Below are positions 43,012-52,838 of a stretch of DNA of 64,000 nt, piece by piece. Position 1 is the stretch's first letter. Every line of letters starts with the position of its first letter. The DNA comes from Clostridium drakei (lineage in GTDB: Bacteria > Bacillota > Clostridia > Clostridiales > Clostridiaceae). The DNA lies in contig NZ_JIBU02000004.1 of the NCBI RefSeq assembly GCF_000633595.2, positions 1 through 64,000 of the forward strand, read 5' to 3'. The translations under genes were made by a program, and so were the position numbers. Under the pieces are notes generated by a model. That model ran no database searches and was not told where the DNA came from. It saw nothing but the letters and a program-made list of their open reading frames with translations.

Positions 43012-45645
43012 TTACTTTCTTGGATTTTTAATTTGAGCTTGTGCAGCAGCAAGTCTTGCTACTGGAACTCTAAATGGTGAACATGATACATAATCAAGTC
43101 CAACATTGTGGAAAAATTCAACAGAAGATGGATCTCCTCCATGTTCTCCACATATTCCCAGGTGAATATCTGGTCTTGTTTGTTTTCCAAGTTCTACACC
43201 CATCTTAACAAGCTTACCAACTCCATTTTGATCTAATCTTTGGAATGGGTCAAATTCATATATCTTCTTATCATAGTAATCGCCTAAGAATTTACCTGCA
43301 TCGTCCCTTGAAAAACCAAATGCCAACTGAGTTAAATCATTTGTTCCAAATGAGAAGAATTCAGCTTCTTGAGCTATTTCATCAGCTGTAATAGCAGCCC
43401 TTGGTATTTCTATCATAGTACCTACTAAATATTTTAATTCAATACCTGATTTATCTATTATTTCATTAGCAACTCTTATAACTATATCCTTTACAAATTT
43501 TAATTCCTTAATTTCTCCAATAAGTGGAATCATTATTTCAGGAACTATATCGTAATTCTTTCTCTTTTTAACATCTATAGCAGCTTCTATTATTGCTCTT
43601 GTTTGCATTTCTGCTATTTCAGGATAGGATACTGCAAGTCTGCATCCTCTATGTCCCATCATTGGGTTAACTTCATGTAAAGATGCAACTGTTGCCTTTA
43701 ATTCTTCAAAACCTACTTCCATTTCTTTAGCTAAATCTTTAATGTCTTCTTCATCATTAGGTAAGAATTCATGTAGTGGTGGATCTAAGAATCTTATAGT
43801 TACTGGTCTACCTTCCATAGCTTCATAAATTCCTATAAAATCTTCTCTTTGCATTGGTAACAATTTATCTAAAGCTTTTCTTCTTTGATCTTCAGTTTTT
43901 GAAATTATCATTTCTCTAACTGCTGGTATTCTATCTTCATCAAAGAACATATGCTCTGTTCTGCAAAGTCCTACACCTTGTGCTCCAAATTTAACTGCAT
44001 GCATTGCATCTCTTGGAGTATCTGCATTAGTTCTAACTCCCATTGTTCTTATTTCATCTGCCCAAGCCATATATGTTCCAAAATAACCGCTAATTTCTGG
44101 TTCTACTGTTTTGATCGCTTTACCATATACATTTCCTGTACTGCCATCTAGTGATATATAATCTCCCTTATGATATACATTTCCACTTACTTCGAAAGTT
44201 TCATTTTTTTCATTTATTCTTATATCACCACAACCAGCTACGCAGCAAGTACCCATACCTCTTGCAACTACTGCTGCATGTGAAGTCATTCCACCCCTAA
44301 CTGTTAGTATTCCTTCAGCTGCAACCATTCCTTCTATATCTTCAGGTGAAGTCTCTAATCTTACTAGTACAACCTTTTCTCCTTGTTCATGATGTTCTTT
44401 GGCATCTTCTGCTGTAAAGTAAACCTTACCACAAGCAGCCCCTGGTGATGCAGGTAATCCTTTAGCTATTACTTTTGCAATTTTTATCTCTGCTTGATCG
44501 AAGTTGGGATGTAAAAGCGCATCAAGTTGCTTAGGATCAACCTTTAATATAGCTTCTTCTTTTGTAATTAAACCTTCACTCACCATATCAACAGCTACTT
44601 TTAATGCAGCTTGAGCTGTCCTCTTACCATTTCTTGTTTGCAAAAAATATAATTTGCCTTGCTCTATGGTGAATTCCATATCTTGCATATCTTTATAGTG
44701 GTTTTCAAGATTCTGTGCTATAGTCATAAATTGATCATAGCATTCTGGCAAATCCCCTTTTAATTTTGCAATTGGTTGAGGTGTTCTTATACCTGCAACC
44801 ACATCTTCACCTTGTGCATTAATCAAATATTCTCCAAATATAAGTTTTTCACCAGTAGCTGGATTTCTAGTAAATGCAACACCTGTTCCTGATGTTTCTC
44901 CCATATTACCAAATACCATTGATTGAACATTTACAGCAGTTCCCCAATCTCCTGGTATATCATTCAATCTTCTATAAACAATAGCTCTTGGATTATCCCA
45001 AGAACTAAATACTGCAGTTATAGCTTCTATTAACTGTTCTTTAGGCTCTTGAGGAAATGGCTTGCCCATTTCTTTCATGTATATACCTTTAAATTGTTTT
45101 ACTACTTCTTTTAAATCTGAAGCACTTAAATCTGTATCAAATTTAGCTCCTTTAACTTCTTTAACTTTGTCTAGTACATCTTCAAATTTTCTTTTTTCAA
45201 TCCCCATAACTACATCTGAAAACATTTGTATGAATCTTCTATAAGAATCATAAGCAAACCTTTCATTATTTGTTAACTTACTTAAACCTTCTACAGTACT
45301 ATCATTTAATCCTAGATTTAAAATTGTATCCATCATTCCTGGCATTGAAACTCTGGCCCCTGATCGTACTGAAACTAATAAAGGATTTTCTACATTTCCA
45401 AACTTTTTATTTGTCTTTTCTTCCATAGTACTCAATGCTCTATAAACCTGAGAAACTATATCTTCATTTATTACTTTACCATCTTCATAATATTTAGTGC
45501 AGGCTTCAGTGGACACTGTAAAACCTTGCGGAACTGGTATCCCCAAGTTTGTCATTTCTGCAAGATTAGCACCTTTTCCACCTAACAAATTTCTCATAGT
45601 GGCATTACCTTCACTAAAAAGATAAACATATTTTTTGTTTTCCAT
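43012..45645 (-). CDS. ppdK: Pyruvate, phosphate dikinase
   Basis: 877 aa, full length. Converts pyruvate, ATP and phosphate to PEP, AMP and pyrophosphate, reversibly. N-terminal ATP-grasp domain with GGKGANLAEM, the swivelling phosphohistidine domain GMTSHAAVVARGMG (catalytic His), and the PEP/pyruvate barrel ending GICGEHGGDPSSVEFFH. In clostridia lacking PEP carboxykinase it can be the gluconeogenic entry. ATG 45643-45645 is 9 nt after AAAGGGG. It lies downstream of a CcpN-like regulator; the PpdK regulatory protein (DUF299) is not in this window. Confidence 0.97.
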   Translation of the reverse strand: MENKKYVYLFSEGNATMRNLLGGKGANLAEMTNLGIPVPQGFTVSTEACTKYYEDGKVINEDIVSQVYRALSTMEEKTNKKFGNVENPLLVSVRSGARVSMPGMMDTILNLGLNDSTVEGLSKLTNNERFAYDSYRRFIQMFSDVVMGIEKRKFEDVLDKVKEVKGAKFDTDLSASDLKEVVKQFKGIYMKEMGKPFPQEPKEQLIEAITAVFSSWDNPRAIVYRRLNDIPGDWGTAVNVQSMVFGNMGETSGTGVAFTRNPATGEKLIFGEYLINAQGEDVVAGIRTPQPIAKLKGDLPECYDQFMTIAQNLENHYKDMQDMEFTIEQGKLYFLQTRNGKRTAQAALKVAVDMVSEGLITKEEAILKVDPKQLDALLHPNFDQAEIKIAKVIAKGLPASPGAACGKVYFTAEDAKEHHEQGEKVVLVRLETSPEDIEGMVAAEGILTVRGGMTSHAAVVARGMGTCCVAGCGDIRINEKNETFEVSGNVYHKGDYISLDGSTGNVYGKAIKTVEPEISGYFGTYMAWADEIRTMGVRTNADTPRDAMHAVKFGAQGVGLCRTEHMFFDEDRIPAVREMIISKTEDQRRKALDKLLPMQREDFIGIYEAMEGRPVTIRFLDPPLHEFLPNDEEDIKDLAKEMEVGFEELKATVASLHEVNPMMGHRGCRLAVSYPEIAEMQTRAIIEAAIDVKKRKNYDIVPEIMIPLIGEIKELKFVKDIVIRVANEIIDKSGIELKYLVGTMIEIPRAAITADEIAQEAEFFSFGTNDLTQLAFGFSRDDAGKFLGDYYDKKIYEFDPFQRLDQNGVGKLVKMGVELGKQTRPDIHLGICGEHGGDPSSVEFFHNVGLDYVSCSPFRVPVARLAAAQAQIKNPRK

Positions 45646-45692
45646 AAGTAACATCCCCTTTGATTGTTTTTTTGCTATATTTTTTTGTATAT

Positions 45693-45716
45693 GTTAACGG
45701 ATATTTAACCGTTACC
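45693..45716. promoter_or_regulatory. Candidate operator between ccpN and ppdK
   Basis: GTTAACGG and CCGTTACC (7 of 8 symmetric) separated by 8 nt, in the 85-bp gap between the regulator and ppdK. No terminator T-run follows, so an operator is likelier than a terminator. Binding by the neighbouring regulator is inferred only. Confidence 0.4.
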
Positions 45717-45730
45717 TAACAATTTATAAT

Positions 45731-46372
45731 TTAGCTATTTTCCCCCATTTTTACAAACAATCTTGTTATATTAGTTTTAGAAACCTTGCCGACAATTCTA
45801 AGTATTTCCTTTGTACCATTATAAGACTTTTCTACTACAGGTAAACTATCTACCTCATGTTCCATTATTTTATGTGCAGCTAAATATGCATTATCCTCTT
45901 TTTCAACAAACACAATATTAGGCATTCTAGTCATTATTATGCCTACAGGTACTTTATGCATATCTGTACCACCCATAGCTATTTTAAGAAAATCTTTTCT
46001 TGAAACAGCACCAGTAAGTACTCCATTATTTTCTATAAATAGTGTTCCTACATCATTTAAAAATAAATGTACTATGGCATCATATACTGTTGCATTTTCA
46101 TCCACTACTACAGGCTTAGACATTATATCCTGTACCTTGATATTTCTTATATAATCATATACTAAACTATAAGAAGGTTTTTGTGAGTATATATATCCAA
46201 CTTTTGGCTTTGCCTCTAATATATTTGTCATAGTTAATACAGCCAAATCTGGCCTTAGTGCAGCCCTTGTAACACTTAATTTAGATGCTAGTTTTTCACT
46301 TGTTATAGGCTCATTCTCTTTTACTAATTTTATTATTTGTTCCTGCCTTGGTGATAACTTAATAATGTTCAC
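45731..46372 (-). CDS. ccpN: CcpN-like HTH/CBS transcriptional regulator
   Basis: 213 aa. N-terminal winged helix (about 1-60, SPRQEQIIKLVKENEPIT and SEKLASKLSVTRAALRPDL) and two CBS domains (about 75-135 and 145-205) that could bind nucleotides. It matches B. subtilis CcpN, which represses gluconeogenic genes. Its place directly upstream of ppdK fits control of PEP synthesis. ATG 46372 follows GAGGGTG. Likely co-transcribed with ppdK. Confidence 0.88.
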   Translation of the reverse strand: MNIIKLSPRQEQIIKLVKENEPITSEKLASKLSVTRAALRPDLAVLTMTNILEAKPKVGYIYSQKPSYSLVYDYIRNIKVQDIMSKPVVVDENATVYDAIVHLFLNDVGTLFIENNGVLTGAVSRKDFLKIAMGGTDMHKVPVGIIMTRMPNIVFVEKEDNAYLAAHKIMEHEVDSLPVVEKSYNGTKEILRIVGKVSKTNITRLFVKMGENS

Positions 46373-46799
46373 CCTCCCTCTTTATCCTTAACTTTTAAAT
46401 AAAAATTTTAGTTAAAGAAGTTTTACTCAGCTTTAGTGTGCTATATGTACTTACTATTATTATAACATTATACAACAATAAGTAGTATATAACTTTTATT
46501 TTTTATTTTAAATTTACTGAATATTCTACATTAATTATATTTTTCTTCAATTCTCATTAATTATCTTTAAATTTCATTTATAAACAATTAACCCAAATTA
46601 TGTATTTTTTACGCTGCAATAAAAAATCAGCAATGAAAATCTTATTCTTTGACTATCCATTACAATACTCTAGTTCTGGTATCTAGAATAAAGAACAGCT
46701 ATATCTCTGAATAATAATTTCTAAGCATTAGGCTAAATAACATTATAACCTGATGCTTAGAAATTTATTTATCGCTGACTTTCCAATTATTTTTCAGTC
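46373..46799. other. Intergenic region
   Basis: About 430 bp with no gene. It holds the terminator 46716-46765 and a minus-strand TATAAT pair near 46455-46470 that may be the ccpN promoter. Nothing else was recognised. Confidence 0.5.
46716..46765 (-). terminator. Terminator of the DUF4342 gene
   Basis: 16-17 bp stem AATTTCTAAGCATTAGG/CCTGATGCTTAGAAATT with a 16-nt loop, 35 bp after the stop codon; weak T-run. Confidence 0.65.
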
Positions 46800-47375
46800 T
46801 TACTTATCCTTATCATTATTTTCTATATCATCAAATTTTACAGTATAGCTATAAGTATTTTCTTCTTTTCTATTTTCATTTTTACCTGAAAATTTTTCTT
46901 TTACAGTATTGGCAGCATCAAATACCTTATCTTTTACATCTTGCATTGTATCTTTTACATTAGTTTTTATAACTTTATTTACTATTTCTATGGTTCCATC
47001 ATCTTTAGTAATCTCTATAGTAACTTTAGTAAACACTGCTGTTAATATGCCTATTGCAATAAGTGGTGGCCATACTAATACTGTTAAAGTGGCTGCAATA
47101 CCTGCATTAACAGGAATATCAACAACTATTTTGTCATCTTTTTTTATCTTTATTCTATTTATGTTGCCTTTTTTAACTAAATCCTTTATCCAATCTAAAA
47201 ATTCATCCTTTGTTGTATATATGTCATTCATAGTTGATTTTTTATTTTGCTCAAGATATATTAATGCGTCCACTACATTTGCTTCACAAACCTCCAAGGC
47301 TTCCTTAGCTTCTGTATAAGTAACTCCTGTTCTTTCTCTTACGATATCAATTTTTTCTAATGTAATTTCACTCAT
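46800..47375 (-). CDS. UBA-like and DUF4342 domain protein
   Basis: 191 aa. Residues about 3-45 (VRERTGVTYTEAKEALEVCE) are a UBA/TS-N-like three-helix domain. DUF4342 follows (about 60-125) with a hydrophobic hairpin (NAGIAATLTVLVWPPLIAIG). A helical charged tail ends the protein. The function is unknown; the hydrophobic hairpin suggests membrane contact. It precedes ppdK-ccpN on the same strand and follows recO. Confidence 0.8.
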   Translation of the reverse strand: MSEITLEKIDIVRERTGVTYTEAKEALEVCEANVVDALIYLEQNKKSTMNDIYTTKDEFLDWIKDLVKKGNINRIKIKKDDKIVVDIPVNAGIAATLTVLVWPPLIAIGILTAVFTKVTIEITKDDGTIEIVNKVIKTNVKDTMQDVKDKVFDAANTVKEKFSGKNENRKEENTYSYTVKFDDIENNDKDK

Positions 47376-47426
47376 TTACTTCACTCCTTTTTAATAGTTT
47401 ATCACTTATATAATTTAAATTTTACA

Positions 47427-48173
47427 TCATTCAAATTTTGTTAAACAATTAAGTATATCTAAACTTTTAGGTCTTCTAAAATAACTTTGATCAATAAATT
47501 GAAATAATACTTTGTAGAGCTCATCTTTTATTTCTTTTGATAAATTAACTCTATATACATTTTCTAGAGGAATTTTAGATAAATATTTAAGAGCATTATA
47601 TGCTGGATAACTTACATTAATACCATTGACTTTTGCACATTCATTACAAATCCCTCCAGAATACTGTAAACTTATATAGTTAGAAGTATTTATTTTTTTT
47701 CTACACATACAGCAATGTTCTAAATTAAAACCATATCCTGTAATTTGTAAAGCTTTTATTTCAAAAGCCCTTGCTAAAATTTCTATATCAACAACTTTAT
47801 TCTTTAAAAAGTAAAAAGCTGTAATTAGTAATTTAAAAAGTTCTCTATTACTTTCTTCATCTTGCATAGATATGTCTATAATTTCACAAAAATAAGATGC
47901 ATAAGTTAATTTATCTAAATCATTAAGTAGTTCTTGAAATGAATCTATAGCTGTGCTTTCATTAATTACGTAAAGACTTTTCCCTTTGTAAACTACATAG
48001 TCTCCATATGAAAATTGCAAAGTACTAGTAAACAATTTATTACTGCTTTTCTTTGAACCTTTTGCAATAGTAGATATTTTCCCTAATTTTTCGCTAAACA
48101 GCCAAACAAGTTTGTCTGATTCTTTTATATCTTGAGTTTTTATAACTACAGCCCTGGTCTTAAATATGGACAG
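47427..48173 (-). CDS. recO: DNA repair protein RecO
   Basis: RecO loads RecA with RecR at single-strand gaps. N-terminal OB fold ([30 protein letters not shown]) and the C-terminal zinc motif CCMCRKK and GGICNEC (about 140-165 region) are present. The frame-opening TTG (48197) and a GTG at codon 4 both lie upstream of GGGGGGTGA. Family alignment puts the N-terminus at SIFKTRAVV, which is preceded by CTG (48171-48173) 4-5 nt after that G-run. A CTG start is therefore the best fit, giving 248 aa. Confidence 0.92.
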   Translation of the reverse strand: MSIFKTRAVVIKTQDIKESDKLVWLFSEKLGKISTIAKGSKKSSNKLFTSTLQFSYGDYVVYKGKSLYVINESTAIDSFQELLNDLDKLTYASYFCEIIDISMQDEESNRELFKLLITAFYFLKNKVVDIEILARAFEIKALQITGYGFNLEHCCMCRKKINTSNYISLQYSGGICNECAKVNGINVSYPAYNALKYLSKIPLENVYRVNLSKEIKDELYKVLFQFIDQSYFRRPKSLDILNCLTKFE

Positions 48174-48278
48174 AAAATCACCCCCCACATTTTTCAATTT
48201 TTATGGTATATTTTAATAATTAATAATCAAAATATATATTTCGTATTCTAAGTATATTATATACTTAGTGTATAGAAT

Positions 48279-49160
48279 TTATTTATAACCAAGTTCCTTT
48301 AAAATACTTGAACTATCTCTCCACTCTTTCTTTACTTTAACCCAGAGCTTCAAATTAACTCTAGCTTGCAAAAATTTTTCTATATCTTGTCTAGCATAAG
48401 TGGATATTTTCTTAAGCATAGACCCATTCTTTCCTATTATTATACCTTTATGTGAATCTTTTTCACACAGTATAGTAGCATCTATATGATACATTCCCTT
48501 CTCATCCTTTTTCATAGATATAATTTCTACAGCTGTACCATGTGGTACTTCTTGAGAAAGTAATCTTAATGCTTTTTCCCTTATAGTTTCCGCTACAACA
48601 AATCTTTCCTGTTGATCTGTGATCATATCTTCTGGATAATATTTAGGTCCTTCATTCATATACTTTACCATAAGTTCTTTTAATTCATCTACATTTTTTC
48701 CTTTTAACGCAGATATAGGTATAATTTCTGCAAAACTAAACACCTTTGAGTAATTATCTAAAGTTTTTGCAACTCTTTCTTGAGTATTTTCATCAATTTT
48801 ATTTAGAACTAAAAATACAGGTACATTACATTCCTTTAGTTGTTCAAGTATGTACATATCGCCTTTTCCAATTTCGTCTTCTGGATTTGTAAGAAATAGT
48901 ATTAAATCTACTTCTTTTATCGAATCCTGCGCTATTTTAACCATAAATTCGCCAAGTTTATGTTTTGGTTTATGAATACCCGGAGTATCAACAAATACAA
49001 GTTGAAAGTCTTTTTCTGTAAGTATAGTTTGTATATTATTTCTTGTTGTTTGAGGCTTACAAGAAACAATGGATAGTTTTTCTCCCATTATTGAATTTAA
49101 TAGTGTTGACTTTCCCACATTAGGCCTTCCTATTATAGTTATAAATCCTGATTTAAACAT
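48279..49160 (-). CDS. era: GTPase Era
   Basis: 293 aa. G1 [13 protein letters not shown]3 DTPGIHKP, G4 NKID and a C-terminal KH domain (about 205-290, [14 protein letters not shown]). Assists 30S assembly by binding 16S rRNA. Upstream of recO, in the conserved dgkA-era-recO order. Confidence 0.97.
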   Translation of the reverse strand: MFKSGFITIIGRPNVGKSTLLNSIMGEKLSIVSCKPQTTRNNIQTILTEKDFQLVFVDTPGIHKPKHKLGEFMVKIAQDSIKEVDLILFLTNPEDEIGKGDMYILEQLKECNVPVFLVLNKIDENTQERVAKTLDNYSKVFSFAEIIPISALKGKNVDELKELMVKYMNEGPKYYPEDMITDQQERFVVAETIREKALRLLSQEVPHGTAVEIISMKKDEKGMYHIDATILCEKDSHKGIIIGKNGSMLKKISTYARQDIEKFLQARVNLKLWVKVKKEWRDSSSILKELGYK

Positions 49161-49331
49161 AAATTCTCTCCTTATTTCTGTAATCTTTCTTAAGTAAAAA
49201 GTTTATACTAATATTTTTTTTATATTTCTAATATTTATTATAAGTAAGTTGTAAATAAATTATAGCACTATCCTTATTCATTGCAACATTTTATTTTATT
49301 AATCTCTGCAACATGAATAGTTTAAAGCTTT

Positions 49332-50042
49332 TTATCCGAATATTCTAAACAATAATATAGTAACTAAAATTCCAAAAATTCCTCCTACAATAACTTCAAT
49401 TATAGAATGTATTTCCGAATCGACTCTACTTTGAGCAACTATAAAAGCTAATATATAACTCAAAACCACTACCGCCAATTGTCCAGTAATAAGGGCTATA
49501 GTGGTAGCTATAGAAAAAGCTATTGCACTATGACCACTTGGCATACCTCCTTTAAGAGGTGTTCCTTCTCCAAAAATAGCTTTCGCTACTAATGTAGTTA
49601 TACTTACAATAGCTAATATTATAAAAATAACATATGGACTAGTGCTTTTCACCTTCATTATCAATATAAAGTTTATATACTTCAACTTATCCCAAAATAT
49701 TATATATCCTACAACTACAGCATTTATAGCTGTTACTAAAACACCACCAGCAGCCACATTCTTAGCAACTTTCACCAATGGGTGATAATAATTAGTTGTA
49801 GCATCTACAGCAAACTCTATAGCTGTATTTATAAGTTCAGCCATAATTACCATACTAATAGTTATTGTTATCGCTAAAAGTTCTATTTTACTTAAATCAT
49901 AAAAAAAGCAGGCAGTTAGTACCAATAGAGCTGCAATCATATGTATTTTCATGTTTCTTTGAGTTCTAACTGCATATATAATTCCTTCTATAGCATAGTT
50001 GAAACTGTCAAGTAGCTTTCTAACTTCTCTCATAATTTTCAT
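49332..50042 (-). CDS. dgkA: DgkA-PAP2 fusion protein
   Basis: 236 aa. The N-terminal half (about 1-115) is an undecaprenol/diacylglycerol kinase with the ELINTAIEFAVD signature. The C-terminal half (about 130-236) is a PAP2-type lipid phosphatase with GMPSGHSAIAF and SRVDSEIHSIIEV. The two activities could cycle lipid phosphates, a combination found in several clostridia. No strong ribosome binding site precedes either ATG 50042 or 50033. It lies after ybeY. Confidence 0.92.
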   Translation of the reverse strand: MKIMREVRKLLDSFNYAIEGIIYAVRTQRNMKIHMIAALLVLTACFFYDLSKIELLAITITISMVIMAELINTAIEFAVDATTNYYHPLVKVAKNVAAGGVLVTAINAVVVGYIIFWDKLKYINFILIMKVKSTSPYVIFIILAIVSITTLVAKAIFGEGTPLKGGMPSGHSAIAFSIATTIALITGQLAVVVLSYILAFIVAQSRVDSEIHSIIEVIVGGIFGILVTILLFRIFG

Positions 50043-50061
50043 CTACTTTCTTTATATGAAT

Positions 50062-50562
50062 TTATCTTGTTAAATGGAACTTTTCTAATATTTGCTCCTC
50101 CCTTTTTCTCATAACTGATTTTTCATCTTCTTCCATATGATCATATCCTAATAAATGAAGTACTGAATGTATGGTAAGATAGATTACTTCTCTAATAAAC
50201 GAATGATTAAATTCTAAACTTTGTTCCTTTGCTTTTTCAAGCGAAAGTACTATATCACCTAGCACCAAGCTTCCATCATCTAAATCCACATATGAAAAAT
50301 TAAAATCTTTATAAATATCTTTAAATACTTTTCCTTTTTCATAATCTAACATTGGAAAAGAAAGTACATCTGTAACTTTATCAATATTTCTATTTTCATT
50401 ATTTATTTCTTCTATTTTTTCATTATCAACAAATATAACACTTACTTCACAAGGAATGTTAACTTTTTCTTCCTGAAGCGCATACTCAATAATGTTTACT
50501 ATATTTTTTTCTATTTCATCTGAAATTTCTATTTTACTTTGTCTGTCATCTATAAAAATCAT
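50062..50562 (-). CDS. ybeY: Endoribonuclease YbeY
   Basis: 166 aa. The zinc site [11 protein letters not shown] (about 135-145) is diagnostic of this single-strand endoribonuclease, which acts in rRNA maturation and ribosome quality control. In the typical position between pgpH and dgkA. Confidence 0.96.
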   Translation of the reverse strand: MIFIDDRQSKIEISDEIEKNIVNIIEYALQEEKVNIPCEVSVIFVDNEKIEEINNENRNIDKVTDVLSFPMLDYEKGKVFKDIYKDFNFSYVDLDDGSLVLGDIVLSLEKAKEQSLEFNHSFIREVIYLTIHSVLHLLGYDHMEEDEKSVMRKREEQILEKFHLTR

Positions 50563-50573
50563 ATTGACACTCC

Positions 50574-52649
50574 TTACTTATTTGCCCATTTATCTTCGGG
50601 ATACTCTATTCTCTGATGATATATCCCTGTAAGAACCTTTAAAAAGGATTTCCTTATTTTATTTATATCTTTTAGTGTAAGATTACAGTTATCCAGTTGA
50701 CCTTCATTTAATCTATTTTTTATAATTTTGTTAACCATTTCTTCAATTTTACCCTTAGTTGGTTCATTTATAGACCTTACTGCAGCTTCTACTGCATCAG
50801 CTAACATTATTATTGCGCCTTCCTTTGTTTCAGGCACAGGTCCAGGATATCTAAAATCTTCTTCTTTAACATCCTCAGGTCTTTCACTTGAATTCTTCAT
50901 AGTTACATAAAAGTATTTTACAAGAGATGTTCCATGATGCTGCTCTATTATATCTGTTACAGCCTTTGGAATTTTATACTGTTTTGCTAATTCTACACCA
51001 TCCTTTACATGAGATGTAATTATAAGAGTACTTAAATTAGGAGTAATTTTGTCATGAGGATTATCATTTCCTAATTGATTTTCTTTAAAGAAGTAAGGTC
51101 TTTTTATCTTTCCTACATCATGATAATAAGATGCAACTCTTGCAAGCACTGGATTTCCGCCCACTTCCTCTGCAGCTATTTCAGCAAGATTCCCAACTAA
51201 GATACTATGATGATAACTTCCTGGAGCTTCCATCAGCAGCCTTTTTAGCAAAGGATGATTAGGATTTGATATTTCTAATAATTTTATAGTAGTTATAACA
51301 TCAAAAGTACTTTCAAAGAATGGAAGAAGTCCAATAGTGAGAATACCAGATAATATACTTCCAATACATGCAAGTAATGCTTTTTGAGTTACATCAACCC
51401 CGTTATTACTTAATAAAAATCCTACTGAAAAAGTTAAAATTACATTCATTATTGAAATATATATCGACGAATATAAAATATCATTTCTTTGCTGCATCTT
51501 TTTTAAGATTACAGCACCAATAACAACATTTACTAGAGCCAATATAGTTATTTCTGTGTTAAATTCCACTGCTCTACTTATAAGTACACAATTTAATGCA
51601 CTTATGGCCAAAGAAACCTTATAATCTACTAAAAGTGTAAAAATCATAGGTATGCAAGCTAAAGGTATTAAAAATGGCGAAATTACAGCTAAACTTCTAG
51701 CCAAAAGTATAGCTATACAATTTAATATATTTATCATTATAAGTTTATTAGTATCACTATATATGTCATTATGATACTTATAAAGATAAAACCACTGTAA
51801 AAACATTATTAGTAAAATTAGTATACTTAAACAAATATATATGTACCATTCAAAATGATAGTTACTATTTAAAAGACCTAAATCCTTTAATATTTCTATT
51901 TGATACTTAGCAACAGGTTCTCCTTCTTTCACTATTATTTGATCTTTTTTTATCATAACAGGAACAACTTTTTTTATTGCATCTTTTTTTAATTCTTCAG
52001 TTTTATCTTTGTCATAAAAAAAGTTAGGAGTAATTAGTGAATATTCTATACTGTATGATATATCTTTTAATGATTTAGGAATTTTTGATCCATTTATTTT
52101 TAATTGTATGCTTTCCTGTGCTTTTTTAATATCTTCCTGATTATCCTTTTGACTGTTATCACTTATATTATTATTATCATATATATCAGCCATGGTTTTA
52201 ACCGAAAAATCTTGAACAGTTTTCAAATCATCTTTACTTAACCTTATAAGGGTTAAATAATCATCATCTGATAAACTTATCTCCACATTACTTTTTAGCT
52301 TTTGAAGCTTATCTTTTTCTTCACCAGTACCATCTTTTATTTGTAATAACTTAGAAAAAAATGAATTTATCTTATTTATAACTTCAGTTTTTACTTCTGG
52401 TTTTTTATTATATTGTATCGGTACAGAATCAGTAGCTTGCTGTATTCTTGCTGCTGTAGATACCTCATCTTTAACCTCTCTTGGTGCTTTTATATCTACT
52501 TTAGCAATGTCACCTTCCTTCAAGCTATACTTCTTAGTTACTGTAGATGTTACTAATACAGAAAAAATAAATATAAATGTTAAAATAAAAATAATTATTT
52601 TATTTGTTTTTTCTTTGGCAAAAAAATTCCTTATGGACAATTCTCCCAT
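50574..52649 (-). CDS. pgpH: PgpH-type 7TM HD phosphodiesterase (c-di-AMP)
   Basis: 691 aa. One N-terminal membrane helix (about 12-32), an extracellular 7TMR-HDED domain (about 40-265), a seven-helix membrane domain (about 270-455) and a cytoplasmic HD domain with [18 protein letters not shown] and ADAVEAA. Family members hydrolyse c-di-AMP to pApA. ATG 52647-52649 is 5 nt after AAGGTGG; the frame-opening ATG at 52670 has no site. Confidence 0.94.
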   Translation of the reverse strand: MGELSIRNFFAKEKTNKIIIFILTFIFIFSVLVTSTVTKKYSLKEGDIAKVDIKAPREVKDEVSTAARIQQATDSVPIQYNKKPEVKTEVINKINSFFSKLLQIKDGTGEEKDKLQKLKSNVEISLSDDDYLTLIRLSKDDLKTVQDFSVKTMADIYDNNNISDNSQKDNQEDIKKAQESIQLKINGSKIPKSLKDISYSIEYSLITPNFFYDKDKTEELKKDAIKKVVPVMIKKDQIIVKEGEPVAKYQIEILKDLGLLNSNYHFEWYIYICLSILILLIMFLQWFYLYKYHNDIYSDTNKLIMINILNCIAILLARSLAVISPFLIPLACIPMIFTLLVDYKVSLAISALNCVLISRAVEFNTEITILALVNVVIGAVILKKMQQRNDILYSSIYISIMNVILTFSVGFLLSNNGVDVTQKALLACIGSILSGILTIGLLPFFESTFDVITTIKLLEISNPNHPLLKRLLMEAPGSYHHSILVGNLAEIAAEEVGGNPVLARVASYYHDVGKIKRPYFFKENQLGNDNPHDKITPNLSTLIITSHVKDGVELAKQYKIPKAVTDIIEQHHGTSLVKYFYVTMKNSSERPEDVKEEDFRYPGPVPETKEGAIIMLADAVEAAVRSINEPTKGKIEEMVNKIIKNRLNEGQLDNCNLTLKDINKIRKSFLKVLTGIYHQRIEYPEDKWANK

Positions 52650-52838
52650 GTTAACCACCTTTTCATTCATATGTATCCATATTTTATCTAAAGATTACAT
52701 ACTGCATAAATTCAACCAAACCCAGATGAGTAAAATATCCAAATGGTATTTTACCACTTTGTCTTTACCCAATCTGAATTAAGCTTTACTTTGTTACATT
52801 TTGCTTAAGTTTATAATCAATTAAGTATAAAAGAACCT

